Of a DNA stretch of 64,000 nucleotides, positions 37,562-46,282 are shown piece by piece. How positions within the stretch are numbered: the first letter of the stretch is position 1; the number at the start of each line of letters is the position of its first letter. The position numbers were made by a program, and so were the translations under genes. This DNA comes from Methylopila sp. M107 (lineage in GTDB: Bacteria > Pseudomonadota > Alphaproteobacteria > Rhizobiales > Methylopilaceae), in the NCBI RefSeq assembly GCF_000384475.1, contig NZ_ARWB01000001.1:4082123-4146122 (forward strand), in the 5' to 3' direction. The notes below the pieces were generated by a model. The model worked only from the letters and a program-made list of their open reading frames with translations. It was not told where the DNA came from and searched no databases.

Positions 37562-38644
37562 TCAACCCGGCGCGCAGCGCGCGCCCGGGCAGCGGTTCAC
37601 CTCGACCGTTACATGCGACAAGCCGCTGAGATCGCTCAGCCTTTCCTTATAGGCCGCAGGTTCCAGCGGCTCGTGGGTGACGAGCGAGACGATCGCCGCG
37701 ACATGCCCCGGCCCGACCCGCCAGAGATGCAGGTCGCTCACGAGCACGTCGCCGGTCTCGAGCCTCGCCCGAATGTCGCGCTCCAGCGCCTCGTCCGGCG
37801 GGGCGTCGACGAGGGTCCTGGCGGTGTCGCGGGCGAGCGCGACAGACCAGGAGGCGATCAGCATCGCGCCCAGAACGCCGACCGCCGGATCGACCCAGGT
37901 CCAGCCGAGCGCCCAGCCGGCCGCGAGCCCGCCGATCGCCACCACCGAGGTCAGCGCGTCCGCCAGCACATGCAGATAGGCGCCGCGCAGGTTGCGGTCG
38001 TCATGGCCGTGGTCATGGCCATGGCCGGTATGGCCGGCGGGCCGCATAGCCGGGCCATGGCCATGGCTATGCGCGTGCTCATGCGCTTGGGTTTCGGCAT
38101 GGTCCGCCCAGTGGCCATGCCGGCCCTTGTGGCCATGTCCGTGATCGTGGCCGCCATGTCCATGCCCGCCATGACTGTGCCCGCCGAGCAGAAAGGCGCA
38201 GACGAGGTTCACGGCGAGCCCGAGCGCCGCGACGATCGACGCCTGCGCATAGGCGACCGGCTGCGGGTTCGCGAGCCGGACGAGCGACTCCCAAGCGATC
38301 GCGATCGACACGAGCCCAAGCACGACGGCGCTGGCGAAGCCCGCGAGGTCGCCGACCTTTCCGGCCCCCATCGCGAGCCGCGGATCGTCCGCGCGCCGCG
38401 CCGCGATCCGGTAGGCGACGGCGGCGAGCCCGATCGCGCCCGCATGGGTCGCCATGTGGAATCCGTCGGCGAGCAGCGCCATCGAGCCGAAAGCGAGGCC
38501 CGCGGCGATCTCGCCCGCCATCGCGACGCCGGTGATCGCGACGACGGCCGCGGTGCGCTTCTGGTTTCTGGCGTGATCGTCGCCGAGGAAGCGGTGGTCG
38601 TGCTCGAAACGGGCGGCGTGATCCGCCGTCATGGATTGGTGCAT
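37562..38644 (-). CDS. dmeF: CDF-family Co/Ni/Zn exporter with His-rich loop (DmeF-like)
   Basis: The 360-residue cation diffusion facilitator has six transmembrane helices. The metal-site motifs are LLADGFHMATHA in helix 2 and HVLADALTSV in helix 5. Between helices 4 and 5 lies a very His-rich cytoplasmic loop (about residues 155-220) with alternating GHGHGGHDHGHGH. A C-terminal cytoplasmic domain follows. DmeF exports Co, Ni or related cations using the proton gradient. The start at 38644 has GGAG nine bases upstream. The usual dmeR regulator is not next to it. Confidence 0.9.
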   Translation of the reverse strand: MHQSMTADHAARFEHDHRFLGDDHARNQKRTAAVVAITGVAMAGEIAAGLAFGSMALLADGFHMATHAGAIGLAAVAYRIAARRADDPRLAMGAGKVGDLAGFASAVVLGLVSIAIAWESLVRLANPQPVAYAQASIVAALGLAVNLVCAFLLGGHSHGGHGHGGHDHGHGHKGRHGHWADHAETQAHEHAHSHGHGPAMRPAGHTGHGHDHGHDDRNLRGAYLHVLADALTSVVAIGGLAAGWALGWTWVDPAVGVLGAMLIASWSVALARDTARTLVDAPPDEALERDIRARLETGDVLVSDLHLWRVGPGHVAAIVSLVTHEPLEPAAYKERLSDLSGLSHVTVEVNRCPGARCAPG

Positions 38645-38726
38645 CGGGTCGGGCTCCGTAACGTCTGCTCTGGAAATCGGCCTGTCGGAGCGTCGGGTCA
38701 AGCGGGGGAGGGAGCCGCCGCCTCTT

Positions 38727-38888
38727 GGTTCCTCCTCCGTGCGGCACGCACGGGGGAGGGGGACCGCGCGGAGCGCGGTGGAGGGGGCTCGCTTCAGGAT
38801 GAGGCTGACCCCGCGACGCGACGCCCGACGCCTCGCCCCCTCCACCATGCTTCGCATGGTTCCTCCCCCGCTTCGCGGAGGAGGAACC
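38727..38888. repeat. Dispersed palindromic repeat, family B copy 3
   Basis: GGTTCCTCCTCCGTGCGGCA at the left and TTCGCGGAGGAGGAACC at the right form outer arms, with inner GGAGGGGGACCGCGC / CCACCATG... arms. It lies between the divergent dmeF and EamA genes. Confidence 0.75.
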
Positions 38889-39012
38889 AGAGGCGCCTGC
38901 CGGCGCCCATCAACGCCCGCGATGGCGAAGATCACGGATCCTCGCTTGCCTTAGGCCTCAAGGCGGGTCGACAAGGGCCGCCTCGGAAATCCGCCGAGGA
39001 GTCTTAAGCCCC

Positions 39013-39963
39013 ATGTCCCGCGCGCTCGCGCGACCGGCGCCGTCCATGCCCGGAACCCCCTCCCTCGACCGCGCCGACGCCGCGCTCTATGCGACGCTGG
39101 TGCTTGTCTGGGGAACGAGCTGGATCGCGATCCGCCACCAGCTCGGCGAGGTCTCGCCGGTCGTCTCTCTGCTCTGGCGCTTCGCGCTCTCGGCCGCGAT
39201 CTGCTTCGCGATCGCGGCCTGGCGTGGCGAGACCCTCGTCCATCCGGCGCGCCGCCATCTCTGGTTCGCGCTCGCCGGCGTCACGATGTTCTCGACCAAT
39301 TTCCTGCTCTTTTATCTGGCGGGCCGGCATGTCCCGACCGGGCTGCTCGCGGTCGTGTTCGCGCTGGCGTCGCCGATCAATCTCGGGCTGGCGGCGCTGT
39401 TCTTCAAAAAGCCCGTCGAGGGCCGGGTGCTGCTCGGCGCCGCGATCGGCGTCACCGGCGTCGCGTTGCTCTACGCGCCCGAAATCCTCGGAACGGGCTT
39501 CGACCTCGCGGCCCTCGGAGGGCTCGGCCTCGCGGTTCTGGGCACATTCTCCTTCTGCCTCGGCAACATGGCGTCGAGCGTGATCCAGCGCGACGACGTC
39601 CCCGATATCGCCGCGACCGCCTGGGGCATGGGCTATGGCGCGCTCTGGCTGCTGACCTTAAGCCTCACGAGCGGCGCCGCGTTCGCGTTCGACTGGCGCG
39701 CGCCTTACGTCCTGTCGCTCGTCTGGCTCGCGCTCGGCTCCTCGGTCGCGGCCTTCATCGCCTACCTCGCCCTCATCAAGCGCATCGGCCCCGCGCGGGC
39801 GGGCTTCGCCACGGTGCTGTTCCCGGTGGTCGCGCTCGGCATCTCGAGCGTCTTCGAGGACTACCACTGGGGCCCGCTCGCGATGCTGGGCGTCGCGCTG
39901 GTGGCGGTCGGGAACGTGGTGGTGCTGGGGTTGGCGGGGCGAAAGGCGGCGACGGGGGCCTAG
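39013..39963 (+). CDS. EamA/DMT-family transporter
   Basis: The 316-residue membrane protein has ten predicted helices arranged as two EamA repeats, with the N-terminal WGTSWIAIRHQLGEVSPV and YLALIKRIGPARAGFATVLF and VALGISSVFEDYHWG in the second repeat. DMT proteins usually export amino acids or metabolites; the substrate is not predictable. It is monocistronic and convergent with the MFS gene that follows. Confidence 0.9.
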   Translation: MSRALARPAPSMPGTPSLDRADAALYATLVLVWGTSWIAIRHQLGEVSPVVSLLWRFALSAAICFAIAAWRGETLVHPARRHLWFALAGVTMFSTNFLLFYLAGRHVPTGLLAVVFALASPINLGLAALFFKKPVEGRVLLGAAIGVTGVALLYAPEILGTGFDLAALGGLGLAVLGTFSFCLGNMASSVIQRDDVPDIAATAWGMGYGALWLLTLSLTSGAAFAFDWRAPYVLSLVWLALGSSVAAFIAYLALIKRIGPARAGFATVLFPVVALGISSVFEDYHWGPLAMLGVALVAVGNVVVLGLAGRKAATGA

Positions 39964-39982
39964 ACCGGCCGAGGGGCGAAAG

Positions 39983-41269
39983 TCAGTTTGCGCTTCGTCT
40001 GATCCTGACGAACCGGGTCGCCGTCATGGCGAGGACCAGTCCGGCGACGCTCATAGCTCCTGTCACGCACGCCACCGCGTCCCAGCCTCCGTGCTGCCAG
40101 AACCAGCCGCTGGCCGAGCCGATCACGCTGGAGCCGACGTAATAGGACGTCAGGTAAAGCGAGGCGGCGTGCCCCTTCGCGGTTCCGGCGAGCGGCCCGA
40201 TCCAAGAGCTTGCGATCGAATGGCTGATGAAGAACCCGGCCGTGACGCAGGCGACGCCCGCCACCACCGGCGCCAACGCCGAGAACGCGGTTAGCGCGAC
40301 GCCCGCGACGATTATCGCGAAGCCGCCGCCGAGCAGGCGAGCCTTGCCGAACCGCTCCGCAAGGGCGCCGGAGACGGACGAGCTCACGATCCCGAACACC
40401 ACGCAGAGGAACACTGTGCTGATGGCCGTGCCGCTCAGCGAGAACGGCGCCTGAGCCAGTCGAAAGCCGATGTAGTTGTAGATCGTTACGTAGACGCCCG
40501 TCAGGACGAAGCCGACCCCAAACAGCGCGATAAGAGCCGGGTTGCGCATGTGCCCGGCCCAGATCGCGAGATGGTGCGAAGGCTCGAACCCGCGCCTCCG
40601 CTCGAAATGCCGCGACGCCGGCAGCAGGCGGAAGGCGACCGCGGCGCAGGCAAGGCCGATCAGGCCGAGGACGACGAGCGCGCCGCGCCATGACGTGAGT
40701 TCCGCCAAAAGGCCCATGCCGACGCGGCCCATCAGCCCGCCGAAAGCGCTTCCCGCGATGTAGAGGCCCATGGCCCGCCCGAGGCTCTTCGGCTCGATCT
40801 CCTCGGCGAGGTAAGCCATTGCGACTGCGGGAACGCCGCCGAGCACGAAACCCTCCAGCGCCCGTGCGACGAGCAGGCCATGCCAGCTCGGCGACAGTCC
40901 CGCGGCGACGTTGAGGACGGCGCCGAGCGCCATCGACCCCATGATCACGCCCCGCCGTCCGAGCGACTGCGAGACGACGCCGGACAGCAGGATCGAGGCG
41001 GCGAGGAACCCCGTGGTCAGGGAGAGCGCGAGCGAACTCTCCGCAGGCGTGAGACCGAAATCCGCGGCGAAGGCCGGCAGCACCGGCTGCACGCAATAGA
41101 TCAGCGCGAAGCTCGCGAACCCGACGAAAAACATGCCCCAGGAGGTCCGGCGGTAAGCGCCGGTCCTGCGCGCGATCCAGTCGCCGAGCGTAGCGGCGGT
41201 GTCCCGCAGGGGATCGAACGTGGCCCCTGCGGGGACGACGGTTGACGGTACGGCGAACTGGACAGACAT
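39983..41269 (-). CDS. MFS transporter (YnfM-like)
   Basis: The 428-residue, 12-helix transporter has YCVQPVLPAFAADFGLTPAESS in helix 1 and motif A as SGVVSQSLGRRGVI, both typical of the YnfM/arabinose-efflux group. A cytoplasmic loop with LLPASRHFERRRGFEP separates the halves. It is divergent from a LysR regulator that shares its promoter region, so the regulator probably controls it. Substrate unknown. Confidence 0.9.
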   Translation of the reverse strand: MSVQFAVPSTVVPAGATFDPLRDTAATLGDWIARRTGAYRRTSWGMFFVGFASFALIYCVQPVLPAFAADFGLTPAESSLALSLTTGFLAASILLSGVVSQSLGRRGVIMGSMALGAVLNVAAGLSPSWHGLLVARALEGFVLGGVPAVAMAYLAEEIEPKSLGRAMGLYIAGSAFGGLMGRVGMGLLAELTSWRGALVVLGLIGLACAAVAFRLLPASRHFERRRGFEPSHHLAIWAGHMRNPALIALFGVGFVLTGVYVTIYNYIGFRLAQAPFSLSGTAISTVFLCVVFGIVSSSVSGALAERFGKARLLGGGFAIIVAGVALTAFSALAPVVAGVACVTAGFFISHSIASSWIGPLAGTAKGHAASLYLTSYYVGSSVIGSASGWFWQHGGWDAVACVTGAMSVAGLVLAMTATRFVRIRRSAN

Positions 41270-41343
41270 CGGCGGGGGTCTCCTCGGACATGGAGGTATC
41301 CCCGCAGCCTATGTCCTCATAGTGTATGCGACAGTCGATGTTC

Positions 41344-41358
41344 ATACCTCAGAGGTAT
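41344..41358. promoter_or_regulatory. LysR-type operator palindrome ATACCTC-A-GAGGTAT
   Basis: A perfect 7-bp inverted repeat with one central base fits T-N11-A and lies between divergent MFS and lysR genes. It overlaps the AGAGG ribosome site of the lysR gene, so binding could repress the regulator itself. A half-site GAGGTAT recurs at 41291-41298. Confidence 0.65.
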
Positions 41359-41361
41359 GGA

Positions 41362-42279
41362 ATGGAGCTGCGCCACATCCGCTATTTCCTCGCCGTCGCC
41401 GAGGAGGAGAGCTTCACGAAGGCCGCCGAGCGCGTCGGAATCGGCCAGCCGCCGCTCAGCCGCCAGATCAAGGATCTCGAGGCGGAAGTCGGCGCGCTGC
41501 TGTTCCATCGGCTCGCCCATGGGGCCGAGCTGACCGAGGCGGGTCGCGTCTTCCGGGAGGCGGTCTGCGGCATCCCTTCCCAGACGGCGGAGGCCATTCG
41601 ACTGGCGCAGCGGGCGGCGCGGGGCGAGACCGGCGTGCTCGGCCTCGGCTCGATCGGATCCGCCGTCATCAATCCGATCGTCTCATCGGCCATCCGCAGC
41701 TTCCGGCGCGCCTACCCAGACGTCGAACTGCGGCTCGAGGAGGCGACCTCCGCCGTCCTTGCGGCTGGTCTGCGCGAGGGACGGCTCGGCGCGGCGATCA
41801 TCCGGCCGACGCAGGCGGACGCCCGCGACCTGAAGTTCCACGTCATAGCCGAGGATGAGCTTATGGCCGCCCTGCCGGTCGGGCACCGCCTCGCCGCGGG
41901 AGAGGGGTCGGTCGCGCTCGGCGACCTCGCGGAAGAGCCGCTGATCATAACGCCGCGCGAAATCGGCGCGGGCATGTTCGACACCGTCGTCGAGGCCTGT
42001 CGACTGGCAGGGTTCGAACCGCGCTTCGGCCAGTCGGCGCCGCAGATCGCTACGATGCTTTCGCTGGTCGCCGCCGAGTTCGGCGTGGCGGTTATACCGT
42101 CCGCTATGCGCCAACTCGGCGTCGCAGGCGTGACGTTCCGGGCGCTGAAGGACAAGTCGCCGTCGCTCGCGCTGACGGTCGCCGTCCGTCGCGACGAGAG
42201 GTCTGACATCGTCAGGAACTTTGTCGCGAAGGCCAAGTCTGCGGCCAAGGAGTGGCGGTCGCACAACTGGACGCGCTAG
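41362..42279 (+). CDS. LysR-family transcriptional regulator
   Basis: The 305-residue regulator has an N-terminal winged HTH (MELRHIRYFLAVAEEESFTK... QPPLSRQIKDLEAEVG, about 1-60) and a LysR substrate-binding domain (about 90-295). I chose the ATG at 41362 because homologues start MELRHIRYF and AGAGG lies seven bases upstream. It probably regulates the divergent MFS transporter in response to an unknown inducer, and itself. Confidence 0.9.
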   Translation: MELRHIRYFLAVAEEESFTKAAERVGIGQPPLSRQIKDLEAEVGALLFHRLAHGAELTEAGRVFREAVCGIPSQTAEAIRLAQRAARGETGVLGLGSIGSAVINPIVSSAIRSFRRAYPDVELRLEEATSAVLAAGLREGRLGAAIIRPTQADARDLKFHVIAEDELMAALPVGHRLAAGEGSVALGDLAEEPLIITPREIGAGMFDTVVEACRLAGFEPRFGQSAPQIATMLSLVAAEFGVAVIPSAMRQLGVAGVTFRALKDKSPSLALTVAVRRDERSDIVRNFVAKAKSAAKEWRSHNWTR

Positions 42280-42332
42280 GCCGGGAGAAGATCGACGCTG
42301 CGCAAGGAGCGCAACGCCCATCTCCCGTACCA

Positions 42333-43622
42333 TCACGCCCCCCGCAAACCCCGCACGTTCAACGCGACGAACAGCGTCCCCGCCGCGACCAACGACGGCA
42401 GCGTCGCGCCGATCTCGGGGAAGGCGCGGCTCATGAGCTGATAGACCGCGACGCCGGCGAGCCAGGCGCCGAGGCCGGTGAGACGCAAGCCTCCGGTGAA
42501 CCAGTAGGCGCCGCCCCTGCGGTCGATCTCGTCGGCGAGGATGCGTCGCTTCCTGACGACGAAATGGTCCGCGAGCACGACGCCGAACAAAGGCGCGAAC
42601 ACCGAGCCGATCAGCAGCAGGAAGTCCTGGTACTGGCCGAGCGGCGTCAGCAGCGCGAGGACGGTGCAGAGCGCGCCGAAACCGAGCGCGAGGGTCCTCA
42701 CGGGCAAGCGCAGAAGCGTGCCGGTGGAGACGCCCGCGGAGTGGATGTCGGCGAAGGCGTTGTCGGTCTCGTCGAGCAGGATCATCAGCAGCGCGAGCCC
42801 GGCGCCGGCGGTCGCGAGCGTGACCGCGATCGAGGCTTCCCCGCCGCTTGCGAGCGCGTAGGTCGCGCCGAGCCCGAGGAACCAGACATTCGCGACGAAA
42901 TAGCCGAGCGCGCTGCCGCGGAAGGTCGCGCCGGGGGAGCGGCCGAACCGGCTGTAATCGGCGATCAGCGGCAGCCAGGACATCGGCATCGCGGCCGCAA
43001 GGTCTACGCCCGCGCCAAAACCCATGCCCCCAGTGGCCGGCCGCGCGAACAGTTTGGCGAGGTCGTGCGAGGCGAGGAGGGCGTAGGTCAGCCAGAGCGA
43101 TGCGGCCAGCACGAGCCATATCCCCCAGTCGCGCAGGAAGCGCCGCACGAAGGAGAGGGGCCCGAGAACCGCGAGCGCGGTCGCGAGCGCGCCGAACAGC
43201 ACGGTCCAGAACGCCGGCGCCTCGAAGCCGAACGCGCTCTTGGCGAGCTGGTTGGCGGCGTCGCCCATCACCAGAATCTCGAACGCGCCCCATCCGACCA
43301 GCTGGACGACGTTGAGCGCGGCCGGAAGCGCCGAGCCGCGGACCCCGAGCGCGGGACGTATCCCCGCCATGGTGGCGAGGCCGGTGTCGGTTCCCATGAC
43401 GCCGGCGGCCCCGAGCAGCAGGACGCCGATGAGCGACCCGCAGAGGATCGCGCCGAGCGCCTGGGGGAGGCTCAGCGCCGGGACCAGGAACGAGCCGGCC
43501 TGCAGCACCAGCAGGCCGATCCCGAGCGAGAACCAGAGCGCGAAGCTGTCGCGGCCGGTCAGCAGCCGCCGCCCGGACGCGACCGGCGTCAGGGGATCGT
43601 AGTCGGTCTCGTGCGTCGCCAT
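42333..43622 (-). CDS. NCS1-family permease (cytosine/hydroxymethylpyrimidine type)
   Basis: The 429-residue membrane protein has about 12 helices and NCS1 features: LQLVGW-like VVQLVGWGAFEILVMG in helix 3 and WLPLIADYSRFGR in the central region, with VLADHFVVRKRR near the end. Members import cytosine, hydantoins or hydroxymethylpyrimidine (CytX). No TPP riboswitch could be recognised upstream, so a link to thiamine is not supported here. The start ATG is at 43622. Confidence 0.85.
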   Translation of the reverse strand: MATHETDYDPLTPVASGRRLLTGRDSFALWFSLGIGLLVLQAGSFLVPALSLPQALGAILCGSLIGVLLLGAAGVMGTDTGLATMAGIRPALGVRGSALPAALNVVQLVGWGAFEILVMGDAANQLAKSAFGFEAPAFWTVLFGALATALAVLGPLSFVRRFLRDWGIWLVLAASLWLTYALLASHDLAKLFARPATGGMGFGAGVDLAAAMPMSWLPLIADYSRFGRSPGATFRGSALGYFVANVWFLGLGATYALASGGEASIAVTLATAGAGLALLMILLDETDNAFADIHSAGVSTGTLLRLPVRTLALGFGALCTVLALLTPLGQYQDFLLLIGSVFAPLFGVVLADHFVVRKRRILADEIDRRGGAYWFTGGLRLTGLGAWLAGVAVYQLMSRAFPEIGATLPSLVAAGTLFVALNVRGLRGA

Positions 43623-43813
43623 GGTCGTCCGTGTCGAGAACGCCGCGCCCCGCGGGCGGCGCCTCGGCTTATGCCGGACGCGAGGAGGCCGGCGCAACGG
43701 CGCGGGCGCGACAACGCCGGGGTATCAACGGTTTTCGCGCAATGCGGCGACGCCAGGCCTCAGATGGGCTCGCGCCCGTCTTTGGCGTTGGCGAGGAAGG
43801 GCGCCGTTTCCAT

Positions 43814-44022
43814 CAGAGCGTGATGATTATAGGTCGAACCACTACGTCATGCCCGGACTTGATCCGGGCATCCATCGGAGGGAACTCGGATGTTTCCGAG
43901 TTCCCTATTCAGAAGAGCGAAGTCGGAAACATCCGACTTCGCCAGCCGGGTCCGCGGCCGATGGATCGCCGGGTCAAGCCCGGCGATGACGATCTGAACC
44001 AAGCGCATCATGACCTAGTGCT
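43814..44022 (+). repeat. Dispersed composite repeat, family E copy 2
   Basis: This near-identical inverted copy of 27748-27957 lies between the NCS1 permease and the glnQ-like gene. Its right end reads CATGACCTAGTGCTGCG and contains the TAG stop of the ATPase gene (44015-44017). Confidence 0.85.
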
Positions 44023-44743
44023 GCGCTCCCAGAAACTGCCTCAGCTCCGGCGTCTTCGGGGAGCCAAACACCTCGTCGGGCGGGCCGATTTCGTGGACGC
44101 GGCCCATGTGCATGAACACCACGCGGGAGCAGACGTCGCGGGCGAAGCGCATCTCGTGGGTCACCATGAGGAGCGTCATGCCCTCCGCGGCGAGCTCCTT
44201 CACGACGGCCAAAACCTCCTGGACGAGCTCGGGGTCGAGCGCGGAGGTGATCTCGTCGCAGAGCAGCGCCATCGGCTGCATGGCGAGCGCGCGGGCGATC
44301 GCGACGCGCTGCTGCTGGCCGCCCGACAGCTCGTCCGGATAGGCGTCGAACTTGTGGCCGAGCCCGACGCGGTCGAGCATCTTCCTCGCCATCGCCTCGG
44401 CGTCGGCCTTGCCGGTCTTCTTCACCACCATCTGGGAGAGCATGACGTTCTGACCCGCGGTCTTGTGCGGGAAGAGGTTGAAGCCCTGAAAAATCATGCC
44501 GACCTTGAGGCGGAGCGCCTTGAGGTGGAGCTCGTCCGGCAGCAGCTGGGCGCCCGCGACCTGGATCGAGCCGGCGTTGATGGTCTCGAGCCCGTTGATG
44601 CAGCGGAGCAGCGTCGACTTGCCGGAGCCCGACTTGCCGATGATTGCGATGACCTCGCCGGGCTCGACGTTCAGGTCGATGCCCTTGAGGACCTCGTTGT
44701 CGCCAAAGCTCTTCTTCACCTCAGTGATTTCGATGAGCGACAT
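44015..44743 (-). CDS. Polar amino-acid ABC transporter, ATPase subunit
   Basis: The 242-residue ABC ATPase is of the GlnQ/HisP type: Walker A GKSGSGKST, Q-loop MIFQGFNLFPH, signature LSGGQQQRVAIARAL, Walker B MALLCDEITSAL and the switch His in MVTHEM. It powers import by the two permeases encoded upstream and overlaps the previous gene by 23 bases. The last codon pair and stop abut or lie in a dispersed repeat. Confidence 0.94.
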   Translation of the reverse strand: MSLIEITEVKKSFGDNEVLKGIDLNVEPGEVIAIIGKSGSGKSTLLRCINGLETINAGSIQVAGAQLLPDELHLKALRLKVGMIFQGFNLFPHKTAGQNVMLSQMVVKKTGKADAEAMARKMLDRVGLGHKFDAYPDELSGGQQQRVAIARALAMQPMALLCDEITSALDPELVQEVLAVVKELAAEGMTLLMVTHEMRFARDVCSRVVFMHMGRVHEIGPPDEVFGSPKTPELRQFLGAQH

Positions 44744-45380
44744 TGAGCTTCCTTTCGAGGAACTGGCTTGATTTCGACAGCGGGAAGCAGAGCGCGAAGT
44801 AGATGAGCGCGACGAAGCCGTAGACCGTGAAGGGCGCGAAAGTGGCGTTGGCCAGCACCTGCCCGGCCTTGGCGAGCTCGGTGAAGCCGATGATCGAGGT
44901 CAGCGACGTGCCCTTCACCACCTGCACCGAGAAGCCGACGGTCGGCGGGACCGCGATCTTCAGCGCCTGCGGCAGGATGACGTGGCGCATCTGCTGCAGT
45001 CGGCCCATGCCGAGGCTGGAGGACGCCTCCCACTGGCCCTTCGGGATCGCCTCGACGCAGCCGCGCCAGATCTCGGCGAGGAAGGAGGCGGTCCAGAGGA
45101 TGAGCGCCAGGCCCGCCGCGAGCCAGGCCGGCACCTCGACGCCGAGCAGCGAGAGGCCGAAGAAGGACAGGAACAGCTGCATCAGGAGCGGCGTGCCCTG
45201 GAAGAGCTCGATATAGCCGCTGGCGAAGACGCGGGCGGCCTTCCGTTTCGAGATCCTCAGGAACAGGATCGCGAGGCCCGCGATCGAGCCGCCGATAAAG
45301 GCGACGAGCGACAGGATGACGGTCCAGCGCGCCGCGAGCAGCAGGTTGCGGACGATGTCCCAGGTCGTGAACTCGATCAT
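44721..45380 (-). CDS. Polar amino-acid ABC transporter, permease 2
   Basis: The 219-residue permease is of the HisMQ type with about five transmembrane helices. The cytoplasmic EAA loop is seen as GQWEASSSLGMGRLQQMRHVILPQAL. It pairs with the upstream permease to form the membrane channel. It overlaps the upstream permease by four bases and the downstream ATPase by 23, showing a tightly coupled operon. Confidence 0.92.
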   Translation of the reverse strand: MIEFTTWDIVRNLLLAARWTVILSLVAFIGGSIAGLAILFLRISKRKAARVFASGYIELFQGTPLLMQLFLSFFGLSLLGVEVPAWLAAGLALILWTASFLAEIWRGCVEAIPKGQWEASSSLGMGRLQQMRHVILPQALKIAVPPTVGFSVQVVKGTSLTSIIGFTELAKAGQVLANATFAPFTVYGFVALIYFALCFPLSKSSQFLERKLNVAHRNH

Positions 45381-46051
45381 CGCGCGGCGCTCCGTCTCGG
45401 GAACAGCAGCCAGCCGACGCCCTTGAGCAGCTGCCGGAGCAGGATCGCGAGCGCGAGGTAGATCAGCGTCGCGACGATGTAGGTCTCGAAGGCGCGGAAG
45501 TTGCGCGACTGGATGAAGTCGGCCGCGTAGGAGAGGTCTTCGGCGGCGATCTGGCTGACCACAGCCGAGCCCAGCATCACGATCACGATCTGGGAGGACA
45601 GCGCCGGCCAGATGCGCTGGAGCGAGGGGATCAGCACCACGTGCCAGAAGGTCTGCAGCCGGCTCATGCCGAGGCTCGCGCCCGCCTCGAACTGGCCCTT
45701 TGCGGTCGCCTGGATGCCGGCGCGGATGATCTCGCAGCCATAGGCCCCGAGATTGATGATCATGGCGGTCAGCGCCGCCGTGGTCTCGCTGAACTGGAAG
45801 CCGACCGAGGCGAGGCCGAAGAAGATGAAGAACAGCTGGATCAGGAACGGCGTGTTGCGGATCAGCTCGACATAGGCGCCGACGATGGGCCGCAGCCATT
45901 TGGGCCCGAGCGCGCGGGCCCAGGCGCAGGCGACGCCGAGCGCGACGCCGACGGTGGCGCCGACCAGGATCAGCCAGACGGTGAGCCAGACGCCCTTGAG
46001 AAGGACGCCGGAATATTGCCCGATCCAGGAATAGTCGAAGACGTAACCCAT
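45377..46051 (-). CDS. Polar amino-acid ABC transporter, permease 1
   Basis: The 224-residue HisMQ-type permease has helices such as GVWLTVWLILVGATVGVALG and the EAA loop GQFEAGASLGMSRLQTFWHVVLIPSLQ, plus the family string YVELIRNTPFLIQLFFIFF. It forms the transport channel with permease 2. A 231-bp gap containing a family C repeat separates it from the binding-protein gene upstream. Confidence 0.92.
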   Translation of the reverse strand: MGYVFDYSWIGQYSGVLLKGVWLTVWLILVGATVGVALGVACAWARALGPKWLRPIVGAYVELIRNTPFLIQLFFIFFGLASVGFQFSETTAALTAMIINLGAYGCEIIRAGIQATAKGQFEAGASLGMSRLQTFWHVVLIPSLQRIWPALSSQIVIVMLGSAVVSQIAAEDLSYAADFIQSRNFRAFETYIVATLIYLALAILLRQLLKGVGWLLFPRRSAAR

Positions 46052-46130
46052 GCGTGACCTGTGGTGCGAGGAGGTCCGGCAGTTACTGCAGCGGCGCGTG
46101 TTCGACGCCGCAGCGGGGTTTCTCCGAGGC

Positions 46131-46266
46131 CGTCCGCCCCCTCACCCGGCCCTCCGGGCCGACCTCTCCCCGCCGGGGAGAGGTGAACGACGGCGCCGCT
46201 TCTTCTTCACCTCTCCCCGGCGGGGAGAGGTCGCGAGGCGAAGCCGAGCGGGTGAGGGGGCGGACG
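46131..46266. repeat. Dispersed palindromic repeat, family C copy 2
   Basis: Outer GTCCGCCCCCTCACCC and its complement GGGTGAGGGGGCGGAC enclose two ACCTCTCCCCGCCGGGGAGAGGTGAA-type hairpins. It sits inside an operon, between the binding-protein gene and its permeases, where stems could stabilise upstream mRNA or reduce readthrough. Confidence 0.8.
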
Positions 46267-46282
46267 GCCTCAAACAGAGGCG

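Noticed and set aside
43623-43813. TPP riboswitch upstream of the NCS1 permease
   Set aside because: Neither CTGAGA nor the AACCTGATCTGG thi-box was found on the minus strand; only a weak CTGAGG.
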